Positions 8,114-15,696 of a stretch of DNA of 64,000 nucleotides are shown here, in pieces; the stretch's first letter is position 1, and each line of letters starts with the position of its first letter. The stretch is from contig CAMUDN010000002.1 of NCBI GenBank assembly GCA_947087645.1, positions 124,001 through 188,000 of the forward strand. Direction: 5' to 3'. The notes beneath the pieces were generated by a model that worked only from the letters and a program-made list of their open reading frames with translations, ran no database searches and had not been told where the DNA came from. The translations under genes and the position numbers were made by a program. This DNA is from an uncultured Bulleidia sp. GTDB taxonomy: Bacteria; Bacillota_I; Bacilli_A; Erysipelotrichales; Erysipelotrichaceae.

Positions 8114-8136
8114 GCACTTCAAGAGTGCTTTTTATT
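8112..8136 (+). terminator. Intergenic hairpin terminator, third copy
   Basis: AAGCACT pairs with AGTGCTT around TCAAG and is followed by TTTATTT, overlapping the end of the yjcQ-like gene. Confidence 0.7.
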
Positions 8137-8142
8137 TGGCAA

Positions 8143-8187
8143 CTCGTGCCTTAAACGAGGATAAAGTAACTCGTACTTTGAAACGAG
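8143..8187 (+). repeat. Tandem CTCGT/ACGAG hairpins before the scaffold gene
   Basis: Two copies of CTCGT-(7-8 bases)-ACGAG, at 8143-8159 and 8170-8187, share the surrounding AACTCGT...AAACGAGG sequence and sit directly before the scaffold ribosome-binding site. They may regulate capsid/scaffold translation or be a processing site. Confidence 0.55.
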
Positions 8188-8199
8188 GTGGAGGAAGAA

Positions 8200-8691
8200 A
8201 TGGACGAGAATGTTCAAACAAACGCTACTGTTGGTGAACAACAGGAAAACGCAACTGCAAGCGAAAAGCGGGTAGAACGGGAACGCACTTTTACACAACA
8301 AGAGGTTGATGAGATCGTTACAAAACGGTTGAATAAAGAGCGTTCAAAATACGCAGATTATAGCGAGTTAAAAACTCAGTTAAGCGATTATGAACAAGCA
8401 AAAGAAAAAGCAAGCAAAGTTGACGAACTACAAGCTCAAATTAATCAGCTTAACGAAGCTAATAAAATTCGTGAAATGCGTGAAAAAGTATCAAGTGAAA
8501 CTAGAGTCCCACTAAATCTTTTAAACGGCAAGACAGAAAAAGAATGCCAAGAACAAGCAAAAAATATTTTAGCTTTTGCAAGAGGTAACGCTTACCCGAA
8601 CATTAAAGATGGTGGAGAGATTGCTAATGCACACAGTAGAGGGACTAAAGAACAGTTCACAGAATGGTTTAAAGAACAGATAAAAAAATAG
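8200..8691 (+). CDS. Phage capsid assembly scaffolding protein (DUF4355-like)
   Basis: The 163-residue, highly charged helical protein has the scaffold pattern FTQQEVDEIVTKRLNKERSK followed by a coiled-coil rich in Glu, Lys and Gln (residues about 40-110), then PLNLLNGKTEKECQEQAKN, which matches phage scaffolds that precede the major capsid gene. I chose the ATG at 8200 after GGTGGAGGAAG rather than the upstream GTG. Scaffold proteins fill the procapsid and leave on maturation. The capsid gene after it is truncated, so this phage is defective. Confidence 0.8.
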   Translation: MDENVQTNATVGEQQENATASEKRVERERTFTQQEVDEIVTKRLNKERSKYADYSELKTQLSDYEQAKEKASKVDELQAQINQLNEANKIREMREKVSSETRVPLNLLNGKTEKECQEQAKNILAFARGNAYPNIKDGGEIANAHSRGTKEQFTEWFKEQIKK

Positions 8692-8706
8692 AAAAGAGGA
8701 AAAAAT

Positions 8707-8943
8707 ATGGCATTAGGAATTAACACAACAAGCATTGCATTATCTAACGAGGTATCAAATGAAATTATGCAAAAATTACAAGAAGGTTCAGCAGTTATGC
8801 GCTTAGCGCAGAAAGTTGATTTGCCTAGCAGAGGACTAACAATCCCGGTTATTATGGGTGATCCAATTCCAGCTATAATAGCAAACACATTAGATGTCTT
8901 AAAGAAAAAATTAGAAGCAGAATCAAAAAAAGAAAATGAATAA
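8707..8943 (+). pseudogene. Truncated phage major capsid protein joined to a foreign tail
   Basis: The first 55 or so residues (ALSNEVSNEIMQKLQEGSAV, LPSRGLTIPVI) are the N-terminus of an HK97-like major capsid protein, normally about 300 residues. After PVIMGDP the homology stops and a short charged tail (LDVLKKKLEAESKKENE) ends the frame. The simplest reading is a deletion that joined the capsid start to the last codons of a downstream phage gene near 8865-8885. A good ribosome-binding site (AGAGGAAA) remains. All other structural genes are missing. Confidence 0.7.
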
Positions 8944-8949
8944 AAGAAC

Positions 8950-8982
8950 GAGCCTATTTTCTTGAATGAGGGTAGGCTTTTT
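8950..8982 (+). terminator. Terminator at the end of the prophage remnant
   Basis: AGCCTA (8951-8956) pairs with TAGGCT (8973-8978), followed by a T run. Confidence 0.65.
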
Positions 8983-9018
8983 CGTGCTTATTTTTGTCTT
9001 TTATCCGTCCACACATTA

Positions 9019-9046
9019 AAAAAGCCTCATTTTACTGAGGCTTTTT
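9019..9046. terminator. Second terminator, AAAAAGCCTCA/TGAGGCTTTTT
   Basis: An 11-bp perfect stem around a six-base loop with T runs on both exits. The rest of 8944-9276 has no gene: it holds these two terminators, one copy of a 12-bp repeat (9085-9096) and the promoter of the response regulator. Confidence 0.8.
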
Positions 9047-9084
9047 ATCTAAGATCGGTTAAGCAACAGCTTACGAACTATAAC

Positions 9085-9096
9085 GTTCTCTTTCTA
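9085..9096 (+). repeat. Left copy of a 12-bp inverted repeat flanking the recombinase element
   Basis: GTTCTCTTTCTA here is found inverted at 15427-15438. The two copies enclose the two-component/ABC cassette and the serine recombinase. They could be element ends, but the match is short. Confidence 0.3.
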
Positions 9097-9158
9097 AAGA
9101 TATTATATATGAAATCTTATTAAATTTCAATGGGAGTATATGAAAATTTGATATTCAA

Positions 9159-9167
9159 TGCTATAAT
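9159..9167 (+). promoter_or_regulatory. Extended -10 promoter for the response regulator operon
   Basis: TGCTATAAT (TG-N-TATAAT) with no obvious -35, about 110 bases before the start codon at 9277. Confidence 0.5.
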
Positions 9168-9276
9168 ATTAAACAAAAGATAAATCAAAAGAATGATAAA
9201 TTTGAAAAACTATTGAAATAGTGTAGAAAGAAGATATGATAATTAAATAAATTACAATTTGTTAAGGAGTGGTACA

Positions 9277-9948
9277 ATGAACTCTACAATTTTAATAATA
9301 GAAGATGATAAAGATATAAATGAAATGCTTACAAAATTATTAACTAATAATAATTATAATGTATTGAATGCTTATTCTGGAACAGAGGGAGTGTTAGTTC
9401 ACAATGATAATATTGACTTAATACTACTTGATTTAATGTTACCTGGAAAAAACGGAGAAGAAATTATTAGAGAATTAAAAAATAAAAATAATATTCCTGT
9501 AATTGTGATGAGTGCTATTCAAGATATTGATAAGAAAGTAGATTTATTTGATTTGGGAGCAAACGATTATATAACAAAACCTTTTCATAATGATGAACTA
9601 TTAGCAAGAATTAAAGTTCAATTAAGAGATAAAAACAATACAATTTCAAATATATTAAAATTTAAAGATGTTGAATTGAATAAAGTTAATTTTACAGTTA
9701 ATTGTAATAATAAAGAAGTGGCTTTCACAAAAAAGGAGTTTGAATTACTAAAACTACTTATGGAAAACGAAAATCAAACACTAACAAAAAGTATGATATT
9801 TGACAGTATATGGAATGATGAAAATTCGGCAGATGACAACACTTTAAATGTTTATATTAGCAAAATTAAAAATAAATTAAAAGAGTGTAATCCAGATGAA
9901 GAATACATTGAAACTGTTTGGAGTATAGGTTATAGATTAAAAAAATAA
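9277..9948 (+). CDS. OmpR/PhoB-family response regulator
   Basis: The 223-residue protein has a receiver domain (residues 1-118) with acidic pocket EDD near residue 10, phospho-acceptor D52 (LLDLMLPG) and K101 (TKPF), then a winged-helix DNA-binding domain (about 128-223) with the FTKKEFELLKLL and YISKIKNKLK motifs. I use the ATG at 9277 with an AAGGAG site upstream, not the TTG at 9259. It opens a cassette regulator, ABC ATPase, permease, kinase. By analogy with antimicrobial peptide resistance modules it should activate the transporter genes just downstream. Confidence 0.92.
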   Translation: MNSTILIIEDDKDINEMLTKLLTNNNYNVLNAYSGTEGVLVHNDNIDLILLDLMLPGKNGEEIIRELKNKNNIPVIVMSAIQDIDKKVDLFDLGANDYITKPFHNDELLARIKVQLRDKNNTISNILKFKDVELNKVNFTVNCNNKEVAFTKKEFELLKLLMENENQTLTKSMIFDSIWNDENSADDNTLNVYISKIKNKLKECNPDEEYIETVWSIGYRLKK

Positions 9949-9952
9949 AAAT

Positions 9953-10007
9953 TTAAGACTTTTTTAAGAATTGTGTTAAGAGTTTTTTAACACTTTTTTT
10001 GTATAAT
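9953..10007 (+). promoter_or_regulatory. Putative response-regulator operator (three TTAAGA repeats), hairpin and -10 box for the ABC genes
   Basis: TTAAGA occurs at 9953, 9964 and 9976, an 11-12 bp period as bound by OmpR/PhoB-type regulators. A hairpin (GTGTTAA/TTAACAC, then seven Ts) that would end the regulator transcript overlaps the third copy. TATAAT lies at 10002-10007, 22 bases before the ATPase start codon. Confidence 0.5.
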
Positions 10008-10029
10008 CAAATTGTTGGAGGGATATATA

Positions 10030-10944
10030 ATGAAAGATATTATTTTAAGAACTAACAATTTAACAAAAAAATACAAAGATTTTACTGCTCTTAATAATGC
10101 CAATATTACTATAAATAAAGGGGATATTTATGGACTTATTGGAAGAAATGGTGCAGGTAAAACAACTCTTATGAAAGTTATTACAACTTTAACTAATAAA
10201 ACGAATGGAGAATTTTATTTGTTTGATAAAGATGATAGCGATTTAACTGAAACCAAAAGAAGAATTGGGTGTTTAATTGAAAACCCTGCATTTTTTGAAA
10301 ATTTAACTGCTTATCAAAATTTAAAATACTATGCAATACAAAAAGGTATTGTTGATTATTCACAAATTGATAAGGTTTTAGATTTAGTTAAATTATCAGA
10401 TAGTAAAAATAAAAAGTTTAAAACTTTTTCACTTGGAATGAAACAAAGATTAGGAATTGCTTTTGCAATGCTTGATAATCCGGATTTTGTAATTCTTGAT
10501 GAACCTATAAATGGACTTGATCCAATAGGCATAAGTGAATTACGAGAAACTTTAAAGAAATTAAATGAAGAATCTAATATTACAATGTTAATTTCAAGCC
10601 ATATTTTATCAGAATTATATTTATTAGCAAATAGATTTTGTTTTATTGAAAAAGGTAAAATAATAAAAGAATTATCAAAAGAAGAATTGGATGTTGAGTG
10701 TAGTAGAGCAATAGTTATTAAAACAAATAATGTGAAAGAAACTTGTCTTATTCTTGAAAAAGAATTAAATACTAAAAATTATAAAGTAATAGATAAACAC
10801 GAAGTAAGATTATATGATTATTTAGATAATTCTGGAAAAGTAAATAAAGAATTAGCCAAAAATGATATTGATGTAATTAGTATTTATGAATCAGGCATTT
10901 CATTAGAAGACTATTTTAAATCAATATTAAAGGAGGCTGAATAA
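10030..10944 (+). CDS. ABC transporter ATP-binding protein, BcrA/lantibiotic-protection type
   Basis: The 304-residue single ATPase has Walker A GRNGAGKTT (38-46), signature SLGMKQ (134-139), Walker B FVILDEP (153-159) and a C-terminal extension of about 90 residues. The segment RRIGCLIENPAFFENL is characteristic of BcrA/CprA/MutF-type ATPases that export or protect against bacitracin or lantibiotics. The ATG at 10030 follows GGAGGGA. The permease begins one base after its stop. Substrate specificity is inferred only from family and context (two-component genes on both sides). Confidence 0.9.
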   Translation: MKDIILRTNNLTKKYKDFTALNNANITINKGDIYGLIGRNGAGKTTLMKVITTLTNKTNGEFYLFDKDDSDLTETKRRIGCLIENPAFFENLTAYQNLKYYAIQKGIVDYSQIDKVLDLVKLSDSKNKKFKTFSLGMKQRLGIAFAMLDNPDFVILDEPINGLDPIGISELRETLKKLNEESNITMLISSHILSELYLLANRFCFIEKGKIIKELSKEELDVECSRAIVIKTNNVKETCLILEKELNTKNYKVIDKHEVRLYDYLDNSGKVNKELAKNDIDVISIYESGISLEDYFKSILKEAE

Positions 10945-10945
10945 A

Positions 10946-11779
10946 ATGTTTAATATTATAAAATCAGATTTATATCGTTTAGTTAAAAGTAAAGGATTTT
11001 ATATTGTAATAGGCGTGGTTATTATAATGTCTATTATAAGTGTTATATCAATGTTAAAAGGACACATTGGGTTATCAGTTGGCTCATCAGTAGATGTCAC
11101 AGATGCAGAAACATTATCAAAAATAAGTTCTGCAAAATCATTAGGCGAATTTAGAGATATAATGAAAAGTTTTGGAGCATTTAAATTAGATAGAGAGATC
11201 ATAGGTCAAAACGTGAATTTATATTATATGTTTATAGTATTTGTTGTAATAATTTTAACAAAAGATTTTTCAAATAAATCTATAAAAAATACATTATCAT
11301 CTGCAATTAGTAGAAAAAAATATTATATTTCAAAATTACTACTTATTTTAGGCATTTCTACATTACTGATAGTATTTAATAATTATTTTAATTACTTTTT
11401 AAATCTTGCAGTAAATGGAAAAGAATTTTCATCTAATATTGGAGAAATTACAAAAATAACAATATATCAATTACCTCTATTATATGGTATAACATGTTTA
11501 CTTGTAAGCATTGCTTTCATAACTAGAAAAACATCTATGTTCAATACTATTTCAATTCCATTTATTATTGTATTTCAATTATTGGTTATGACGATTACTT
11601 CAATGTTTAGAATTAAGGCAGAATGGTTTACTAATTATGAATTACAGTATGCATTAGTTAATCTTTCTAATAATCCTACAAGTAGTTATATTTTAAAATG
11701 TAGTTTATTAGGATTTGTATATATAGTTTTATTTGGCTTAATAGGATATTATGCATTCAAGAAAGCAGAAATAAAATAA
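10946..11779 (+). CDS. ABC-2 type permease, lantibiotic-protection type
   Basis: The 277-residue membrane protein has the ABC-2 layout: one N-terminal helix (about 15-37), a large external loop (about 40-90), then five helices ending near residue 270. The loop-helix segment DFSNKSIKNTLSSAISRKKYY is the usual coupling region of this permease family. It starts with AGGAGG eight bases upstream, one base after the ATPase stop. It should form the membrane half of the exporter with the preceding ATPase, probably as 2+2 subunits. Confidence 0.88.
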   Translation: MFNIIKSDLYRLVKSKGFYIVIGVVIIMSIISVISMLKGHIGLSVGSSVDVTDAETLSKISSAKSLGEFRDIMKSFGAFKLDREIIGQNVNLYYMFIVFVVIILTKDFSNKSIKNTLSSAISRKKYYISKLLLILGISTLLIVFNNYFNYFLNLAVNGKEFSSNIGEITKITIYQLPLLYGITCLLVSIAFITRKTSMFNTISIPFIIVFQLLVMTITSMFRIKAEWFTNYELQYALVNLSNNPTSSYILKCSLLGFVYIVLFGLIGYYAFKKAEIK

Positions 11780-11800
11780 TTATAGAAAGGTAGTGATAAA

Positions 11801-12691
11801 ATGAATATATTAGTGGCAATATTGATTATTATTATATTTATTCTTATCATATACCTTTTTTTGCTAAAAAAAGAAATTAAGAGAATAAGTTATAATCTTG
11901 ATGAGATATTAAGTATTGATTCTAATAAAATATTACACGGTGAATTTTCTAATAAAGAATTAAATGAATTATTACTTAAAATAAATAAAATGATAACTTA
12001 TGTACGATATAAAGAACTTGATTTAGAACGAAAGAATAAATCTTTGAAAAAAGAAATTACAAATATTACTCACGATTTAAGAACACCCTTAACATCATCA
12101 TTAGGTTATATTGATTTAATATTAAAATCTAACTTATCAAAAGAAGAACAAGAAAGAGAATTGAAAATAGTAGAAAATAGATTATTAAGATTAGAAGAAC
12201 TTATCAATTCATTTTTTGAATTCTCGATAATTACAACAGATAATAAAAAAATAGATATGGAACAAACTAATTTATTAGCAGTAGTTGAGGAATGTATTTC
12301 ACACTATTATGATGATTTCACGAGAAAAAAAAGAAAAGTAGTATTTGTAAATGACATAAAAAAATATAATATTTTATCAAATGCTGAAATATTAAAAAGA
12401 ATAATAGATAATTTAATAAGCAATTCTTTAAAACATAGTAATAGTGACCTTATTATAAAACTATCTGAAAAAAATGGTATTAGATTATCATTTGAAAATG
12501 ATATAGTTGATACTAATATTGATATTGAACACATATTTGATGAATTTTATACATCGGATATATCTAGAACAAAAGGTAATACAGGATTAGGTTTATCGAT
12601 TGCTAAAGAATTTACAGAAATGCTTGGTGGAAACATTAGTGCAAATAAGTTAAAAAATAAATTGATAATTAAAATAAGTTTCAACCAATAA
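11801..12691 (+). CDS. Sensor histidine kinase with a single N-terminal membrane helix
   Basis: The 296-residue kinase has one transmembrane helix (about 2-22), a coiled linker, the H-box THDLRTPLT (phospho-acceptor H91), N-box NLISNSLKHS, and a G-box GNTGLGLSIAKEF. There is no extracytoplasmic sensor domain, so it may sense through the transporter or within the membrane. The position at the end of the regulator-ATPase-permease-kinase cassette, 21 bases after the permease with GAAAGGTAG, suggests co-transcription. It is unusually separated from its regulator by the two transporter genes. Confidence 0.92.
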   Translation: MNILVAILIIIIFILIIYLFLLKKEIKRISYNLDEILSIDSNKILHGEFSNKELNELLLKINKMITYVRYKELDLERKNKSLKKEITNITHDLRTPLTSSLGYIDLILKSNLSKEEQERELKIVENRLLRLEELINSFFEFSIITTDNKKIDMEQTNLLAVVEECISHYYDDFTRKKRKVVFVNDIKKYNILSNAEILKRIIDNLISNSLKHSNSDLIIKLSEKNGIRLSFENDIVDTNIDIEHIFDEFYTSDISRTKGNTGLGLSIAKEFTEMLGGNISANKLKNKLIIKISFNQ

Positions 12692-12771
12692 TTTTATTCA
12701 TTTTTAACTTTTTTGATTGTACTTAGTTATTTAGAAAAGATTGAAAAGTTGGCATATAGTTTTATAAAGGG

Positions 12772-12829
12772 TATGGGAATTCCCATAGAAGAATTTATAC
12801 GGGAGTATAAATTCAGTGCTGTCTAGACA
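12772..12829. repeat. Cluster of three consecutive perfect palindromes
   Basis: TATGGGAATTCCCATA (12772-12787), GAATTTATAC-GGGA-GTATAAATTC (12791-12814) and TGTCTAGACA (12820-12829) follow one another in 58 bases between the convergent kinase and tnpV genes. None is followed by a T run, so they are not ordinary terminators. They could be a recombination, replication or transfer site of the element. Confidence 0.6.
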
Positions 12830-12859
12830 TAAATTTTACTCCTAAATTTAAAAGTATAT

Positions 12860-12901
12860 AAAAAGAGGATTAAATTATTTTGATAATTTTTTCCTCTTTT
12901 T
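12860..12901. terminator. Bidirectional terminator between kinase and tnpV
   Basis: AAAAAGAGGA (12860-12869) pairs with TCCTCTTTTT (12892-12901), with further pairing inside, between convergent genes. Confidence 0.7.
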
Positions 12902-12910
12902 AAAGATTAT

Positions 12911-13267
12911 TTATATAAAAACATATTCATTTAATACAATTTCTTCTGTTGTATTTTTATAGGTGTTCATTAATTTTGTCCATTCCAATGGATTTAATTC
13001 TTTGTTTTTTTCAGACAGTCTTTCATCATTCCTAATATAATTTTCCATTAGTTCTTTATAATAATTCTCACAAGATCTACTTTCTAAAAGAAGATGATGA
13101 GTTAATTTATTTGTCATCAATAATGTCTCATAAAGTGCTTGCTTATTTTGTGCAATAAAGTGTAATCTTAATATTCCATATCTTCCAAGCCTTCCATAAT
13201 TTTCACCTTTTTCTAAATATAAATCTGGTAATAAATAATCTTCTTTTCTTATATAAGTAACTTTCAT
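12911..13267 (-). CDS. tnpV: TnpV-like transposon-encoded protein
   Basis: The 118-residue protein shows the TnpV pattern: YLLPDLYLEKGENYGRLGRY near the N-terminus, then a helical segment with LYETLLMTNKLTHHLL and a C-terminal EWTKLMNTYKNTTEEIVL. TnpV accompanies TnpX-type large serine recombinases in mobilizable transposons of the Tn4451 group; its biochemical role is not settled. I prefer the ATG at 13267, which has AAAGGA nine bases upstream, over the overlapping ATG at 13276. It is directly downstream of the broken recombinase. Confidence 0.8.
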   Translation of the reverse strand: MKVTYIRKEDYLLPDLYLEKGENYGRLGRYGILRLHFIAQNKQALYETLLMTNKLTHHLLLESRSCENYYKELMENYIRNDERLSEKNKELNPLEWTKLMNTYKNTTEEIVLNEYVFI

Positions 13268-13272
13268 TTTTA

Positions 13273-15042
13273 TCATTCCTTTCTTTTTTTAATAGTATTA
13301 ATTAATTTATTTTTTGGTACTAATATTAAAATATCTTTAATAGTATTTCCTTCAATATATGGACAACTAACAATGCCGTCTATATATAAATGCTCTTGTG
13401 ATTTTGAAATAAATTCTTCTAAAAATTTATTAGAATATTCTTTGTTTTTCATCTTAATAATTGATAAAATATCATAATTTGATTCCATATTTTTTAACTC
13501 AATTTCATCAATTTCTTTATAAAATTTAATTCCAATATTATTGTCATTCATAATATTATTAAGATATTTTAAGTATTCTTTACTGCTTTTAGTTATAAAT
13601 TCATCTGTGAATTTTATATTTTTAATATCAATATTGTAGTTTTTATCACGTTTAATTTCTATCATAGATATAAGTCTATTAATCATATCTCTTTTAGCTT
13701 CTCTTGATAACAAATCATAAAGAAAAGTAAATCCAATATTTTTAATATTAGCAAAAAATAAAGTGTTATTTTTCTCAGTACAATCTAGTTTTTTTACAAG
13801 TTCTATTGTATATTCTTTAGAATTATTATCTGGATCAAGTCGTACTTTCTTTTGATTTAGTTTATCAATTTCCTTTTTGATAACGTTATTTTTATGATTA
13901 ATCGTTTCGACATTTAAATTAGAACTTAAATATAAATCTACTAATCTTTTTTCCTGTAATTTTAATTTTTCGATTGCTTTTTCTATATCTTTTACATCAT
14001 CGCTTTTGGTAAAATTACAAGTTATAATTTCATTATCCATAGAAAGCATAAATAGTGTTAATTCTTCTAATACTTGTTTTAATTTTGTTTCTATTTTTTC
14101 AGTATTATAATGAAGTCCATATCCAATACAATTATGATTTTTACATCTTAAATGGTAATAAACTTTTTGCTTTCCGTTAGGATATTTAAAAGATTCTGAT
14201 GATGACATTATCTCACCACAAATAGGGCATTTTATTAAACCAGAAAACAAATGAATATATTCTCCATAATTGGAATGCTTGTTTTTTACTAAAACATTTC
14301 TAGTAGCATTCCATGTTACTTCATCAATAATTGGTTCACAATAATTTTCAACTCTTAAAATATCTTGTGATTTTCTTTTGTACTTTCCATATTCAAAGAT
14401 ACCAATATAAATAGAATTAGTAAGTATTTTATAAACTCTATCAGATTTCCATTTTCCTTGTTTTAAATAGGCATTATTATCTTTCATAATAGTAGCAATA
14501 CTTCTTGTAGAATTGCCTTATTTGCATAATTCAAATATTTCTTTTACAACTTCAACCTCAATAGGTTCTACTTCTAAATGACCAGTTTCCTTATTTCTAA
14601 TATAACCATAAGGTGCTTTACTAGGATGAATACGTTCTAATGCCATTTCTTCCATAGCACGTTTAGTTCTTGCTCCAATTTCTTTTCTTTCTCTTTGACC
14701 AAATACTAAATTCATTCCAAAAATCATTTCACCATTAGCAGTAGATACATCATAAGGTTCTAGTATTAGTTCTATTTTTACATCATAATTATTACGAGTA
14801 AGTCTATCAACTTTAATTGCAACTAATTTATCAATCTTTTTAGATTTAATATCTTTTAATAATCTTTGCATTTCTGGTCTCATCAAATCTTTTCCAGAAT
14901 GTCCAGCATCATTATAAACATCAACAATATCATATTCATTCTTTTCACAATATTCTTTAATCATTCTAAGTTGTGAATCAATAGAATAACCATTATCTCT
15001 TTGGTCGTCAGTAGATACTCTTACATAAATACCACATCTCAT
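13273..15042 (-). pseudogene. Large serine recombinase (TnpX/TndX type), split by an in-frame stop
   Basis: Two consecutive open segments share one frame, separated only by a TAA at 14518-14520. The first (from 15042) is the resolvase domain: catalytic S10 in YVRVST, DRLTRNNYD, then GQRERKEIGARTKRAMEEMA. The second carries the recombinase domain (KSDRVYKILTNSIYIGIFEY), a zinc ribbon (CPICG ... LRCKNHNC) and a coiled coil. The sequence after RLTRNNYD jumps to IELILEPYDVSTANGEMIFG, suggesting a small in-frame deletion of about a dozen residues in the catalytic domain as well. Restored, it would be about 588 residues. An active enzyme is unlikely unless the stop is read through. Confidence 0.85.
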
Positions 15043-15129
15043 ATTTTTCCTCCTTTCATTAAATTTCGAGAAATATTAAAATACTTCTCATTTGTTTCCT
15101 CACAAATAAGCAAAATGTATAGTCTAAAA

Positions 15130-15408
15130 TTAAAACTTTTTTAAAAATTGTGTAATTTCTTTAATATTGTACTTTTGATTATGTTCTTTAATATAAAATG
15201 GCTTATTTGATATTTCATTAACTTTGTATTCAAGTATTATAAGAGTAGTAGGATATGTAATTTGGTATTCAGTAGGTATTATTACTTGTAGACTGGTGTG
15301 CAATATAGTTTTTATTTGTTCTAATTTAACTGTATATTTAAAGTCTTTTAAAATGCCAGTTAAATCTTTATTAGGTTTTAGATTTTCAATTACTTTAAAT
15401 TCAAGCAT
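15130..15408 (-). CDS. Small protein of unknown function at the edge of the element
   Basis: The 92-residue protein has no family I recognise. It is rich in Lys, Ile and Thr with alternating hydrophobic residues (beta-like) and an HNQKYNIKEITQFLKKF end. The ATG at 15408 follows a strong AAAGGAGGA site. That site lies within an imperfect inverted repeat (15411-15442, arms around CTTTCTAGAAAG), which could mask it. It lies upstream of the recombinase in the same direction with an 87-base gap and may be an element-encoded control protein or a flanking chromosomal gene. Confidence 0.5.
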   Translation of the reverse strand: MLEFKVIENLKPNKDLTGILKDFKYTVKLEQIKTILHTSLQVIIPTEYQITYPTTLIILEYKVNEISNKPFYIKEHNQKYNIKEITQFLKKF

Positions 15409-15426
15409 GAAAAAAGTCCTCCTTTC

Positions 15427-15438
15427 TAGAAAGAGAAC
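15427..15438 (-). repeat. Right copy of the 12-bp inverted repeat
   Basis: Reverse complement of GTTCTCTTTCTA found at 9085-9096. It overlaps the inverted repeat before the small gene at 15408. Confidence 0.3.
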
Positions 15439-15462
15439 TTTTAAAGTTTTATATAAAATAAA

Positions 15463-15490
15463 AACTCACGAACTTTTAAGTCCGTAAGTT
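15463..15490 (-). terminator. Terminator of the tRNA-Gly gene
   Basis: On the reverse strand AACTTACGGACTT pairs with AAGTTCGTGAGTT (two G-U pairs), followed by TTTATTTT, just past the tRNA 3' end. Confidence 0.7.
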
Positions 15491-15499
15491 GATTTCAAA

Positions 15500-15573
15500 T
15501 GGAGCAGGTGAGGGGAATCGAACCCCCGTATTAACCTTGGGAAGGTCACATTCTACCATTGAATCACACCTGC
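15500..15573 (-). tRNA. tRNA-Gly (anticodon CCC)
   Basis: The 74-base gene folds as a complete cloverleaf: acceptor GCAGGTG/CACCTGC, D arm ATTC-AATGGTA-GAAT, anticodon stem TGACC/GGTTA with loop TTCCCAA (anticodon CCC), a four-base variable loop, T arm with TTCGATT, discriminator T and an encoded CCA. It reads GGG codons. An extended -10 box (TG-N-TATAAT on the reverse strand) lies at 15585-15592 and a terminator follows. It marks the right border of the accessory island. Confidence 0.93.
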
Positions 15574-15696
15574 ATTACACGTAAATTATAACATTAATAT
15601 ACCTAAAATAAGTTTATTAATATAAAATAAACTTTTATTTTTAAAAAAATTCTTATAGAATTGTCGTGTAAAGTGTCTTCATATAAGGGGGTCTTA

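Noticed and set aside
7055..8187. Repeated hairpins considered as a CRISPR array
   Set aside because: The copies are hundreds of bases apart with genes between them, and there is no regular repeat-spacer pattern or cas gene.
12772..12829. Palindrome cluster as a transcription terminator
   Set aside because: No T run follows any of the stems, and a true bidirectional terminator lies at 12860-12901.
14518..14520. Stop codon in the serine recombinase read as programmed recoding
   Set aside because: No slippery sequence or stem-loop is evident. An ordinary nonsense mutation together with a deletion in the same gene fits better.
15500..15573. tRNA-Gly 3' end as the attachment site of the island
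   Set aside because: No second copy of the tRNA end was found near the left border around 5577 or 9050, and serine recombinases of this type do not usually use tRNA genes.
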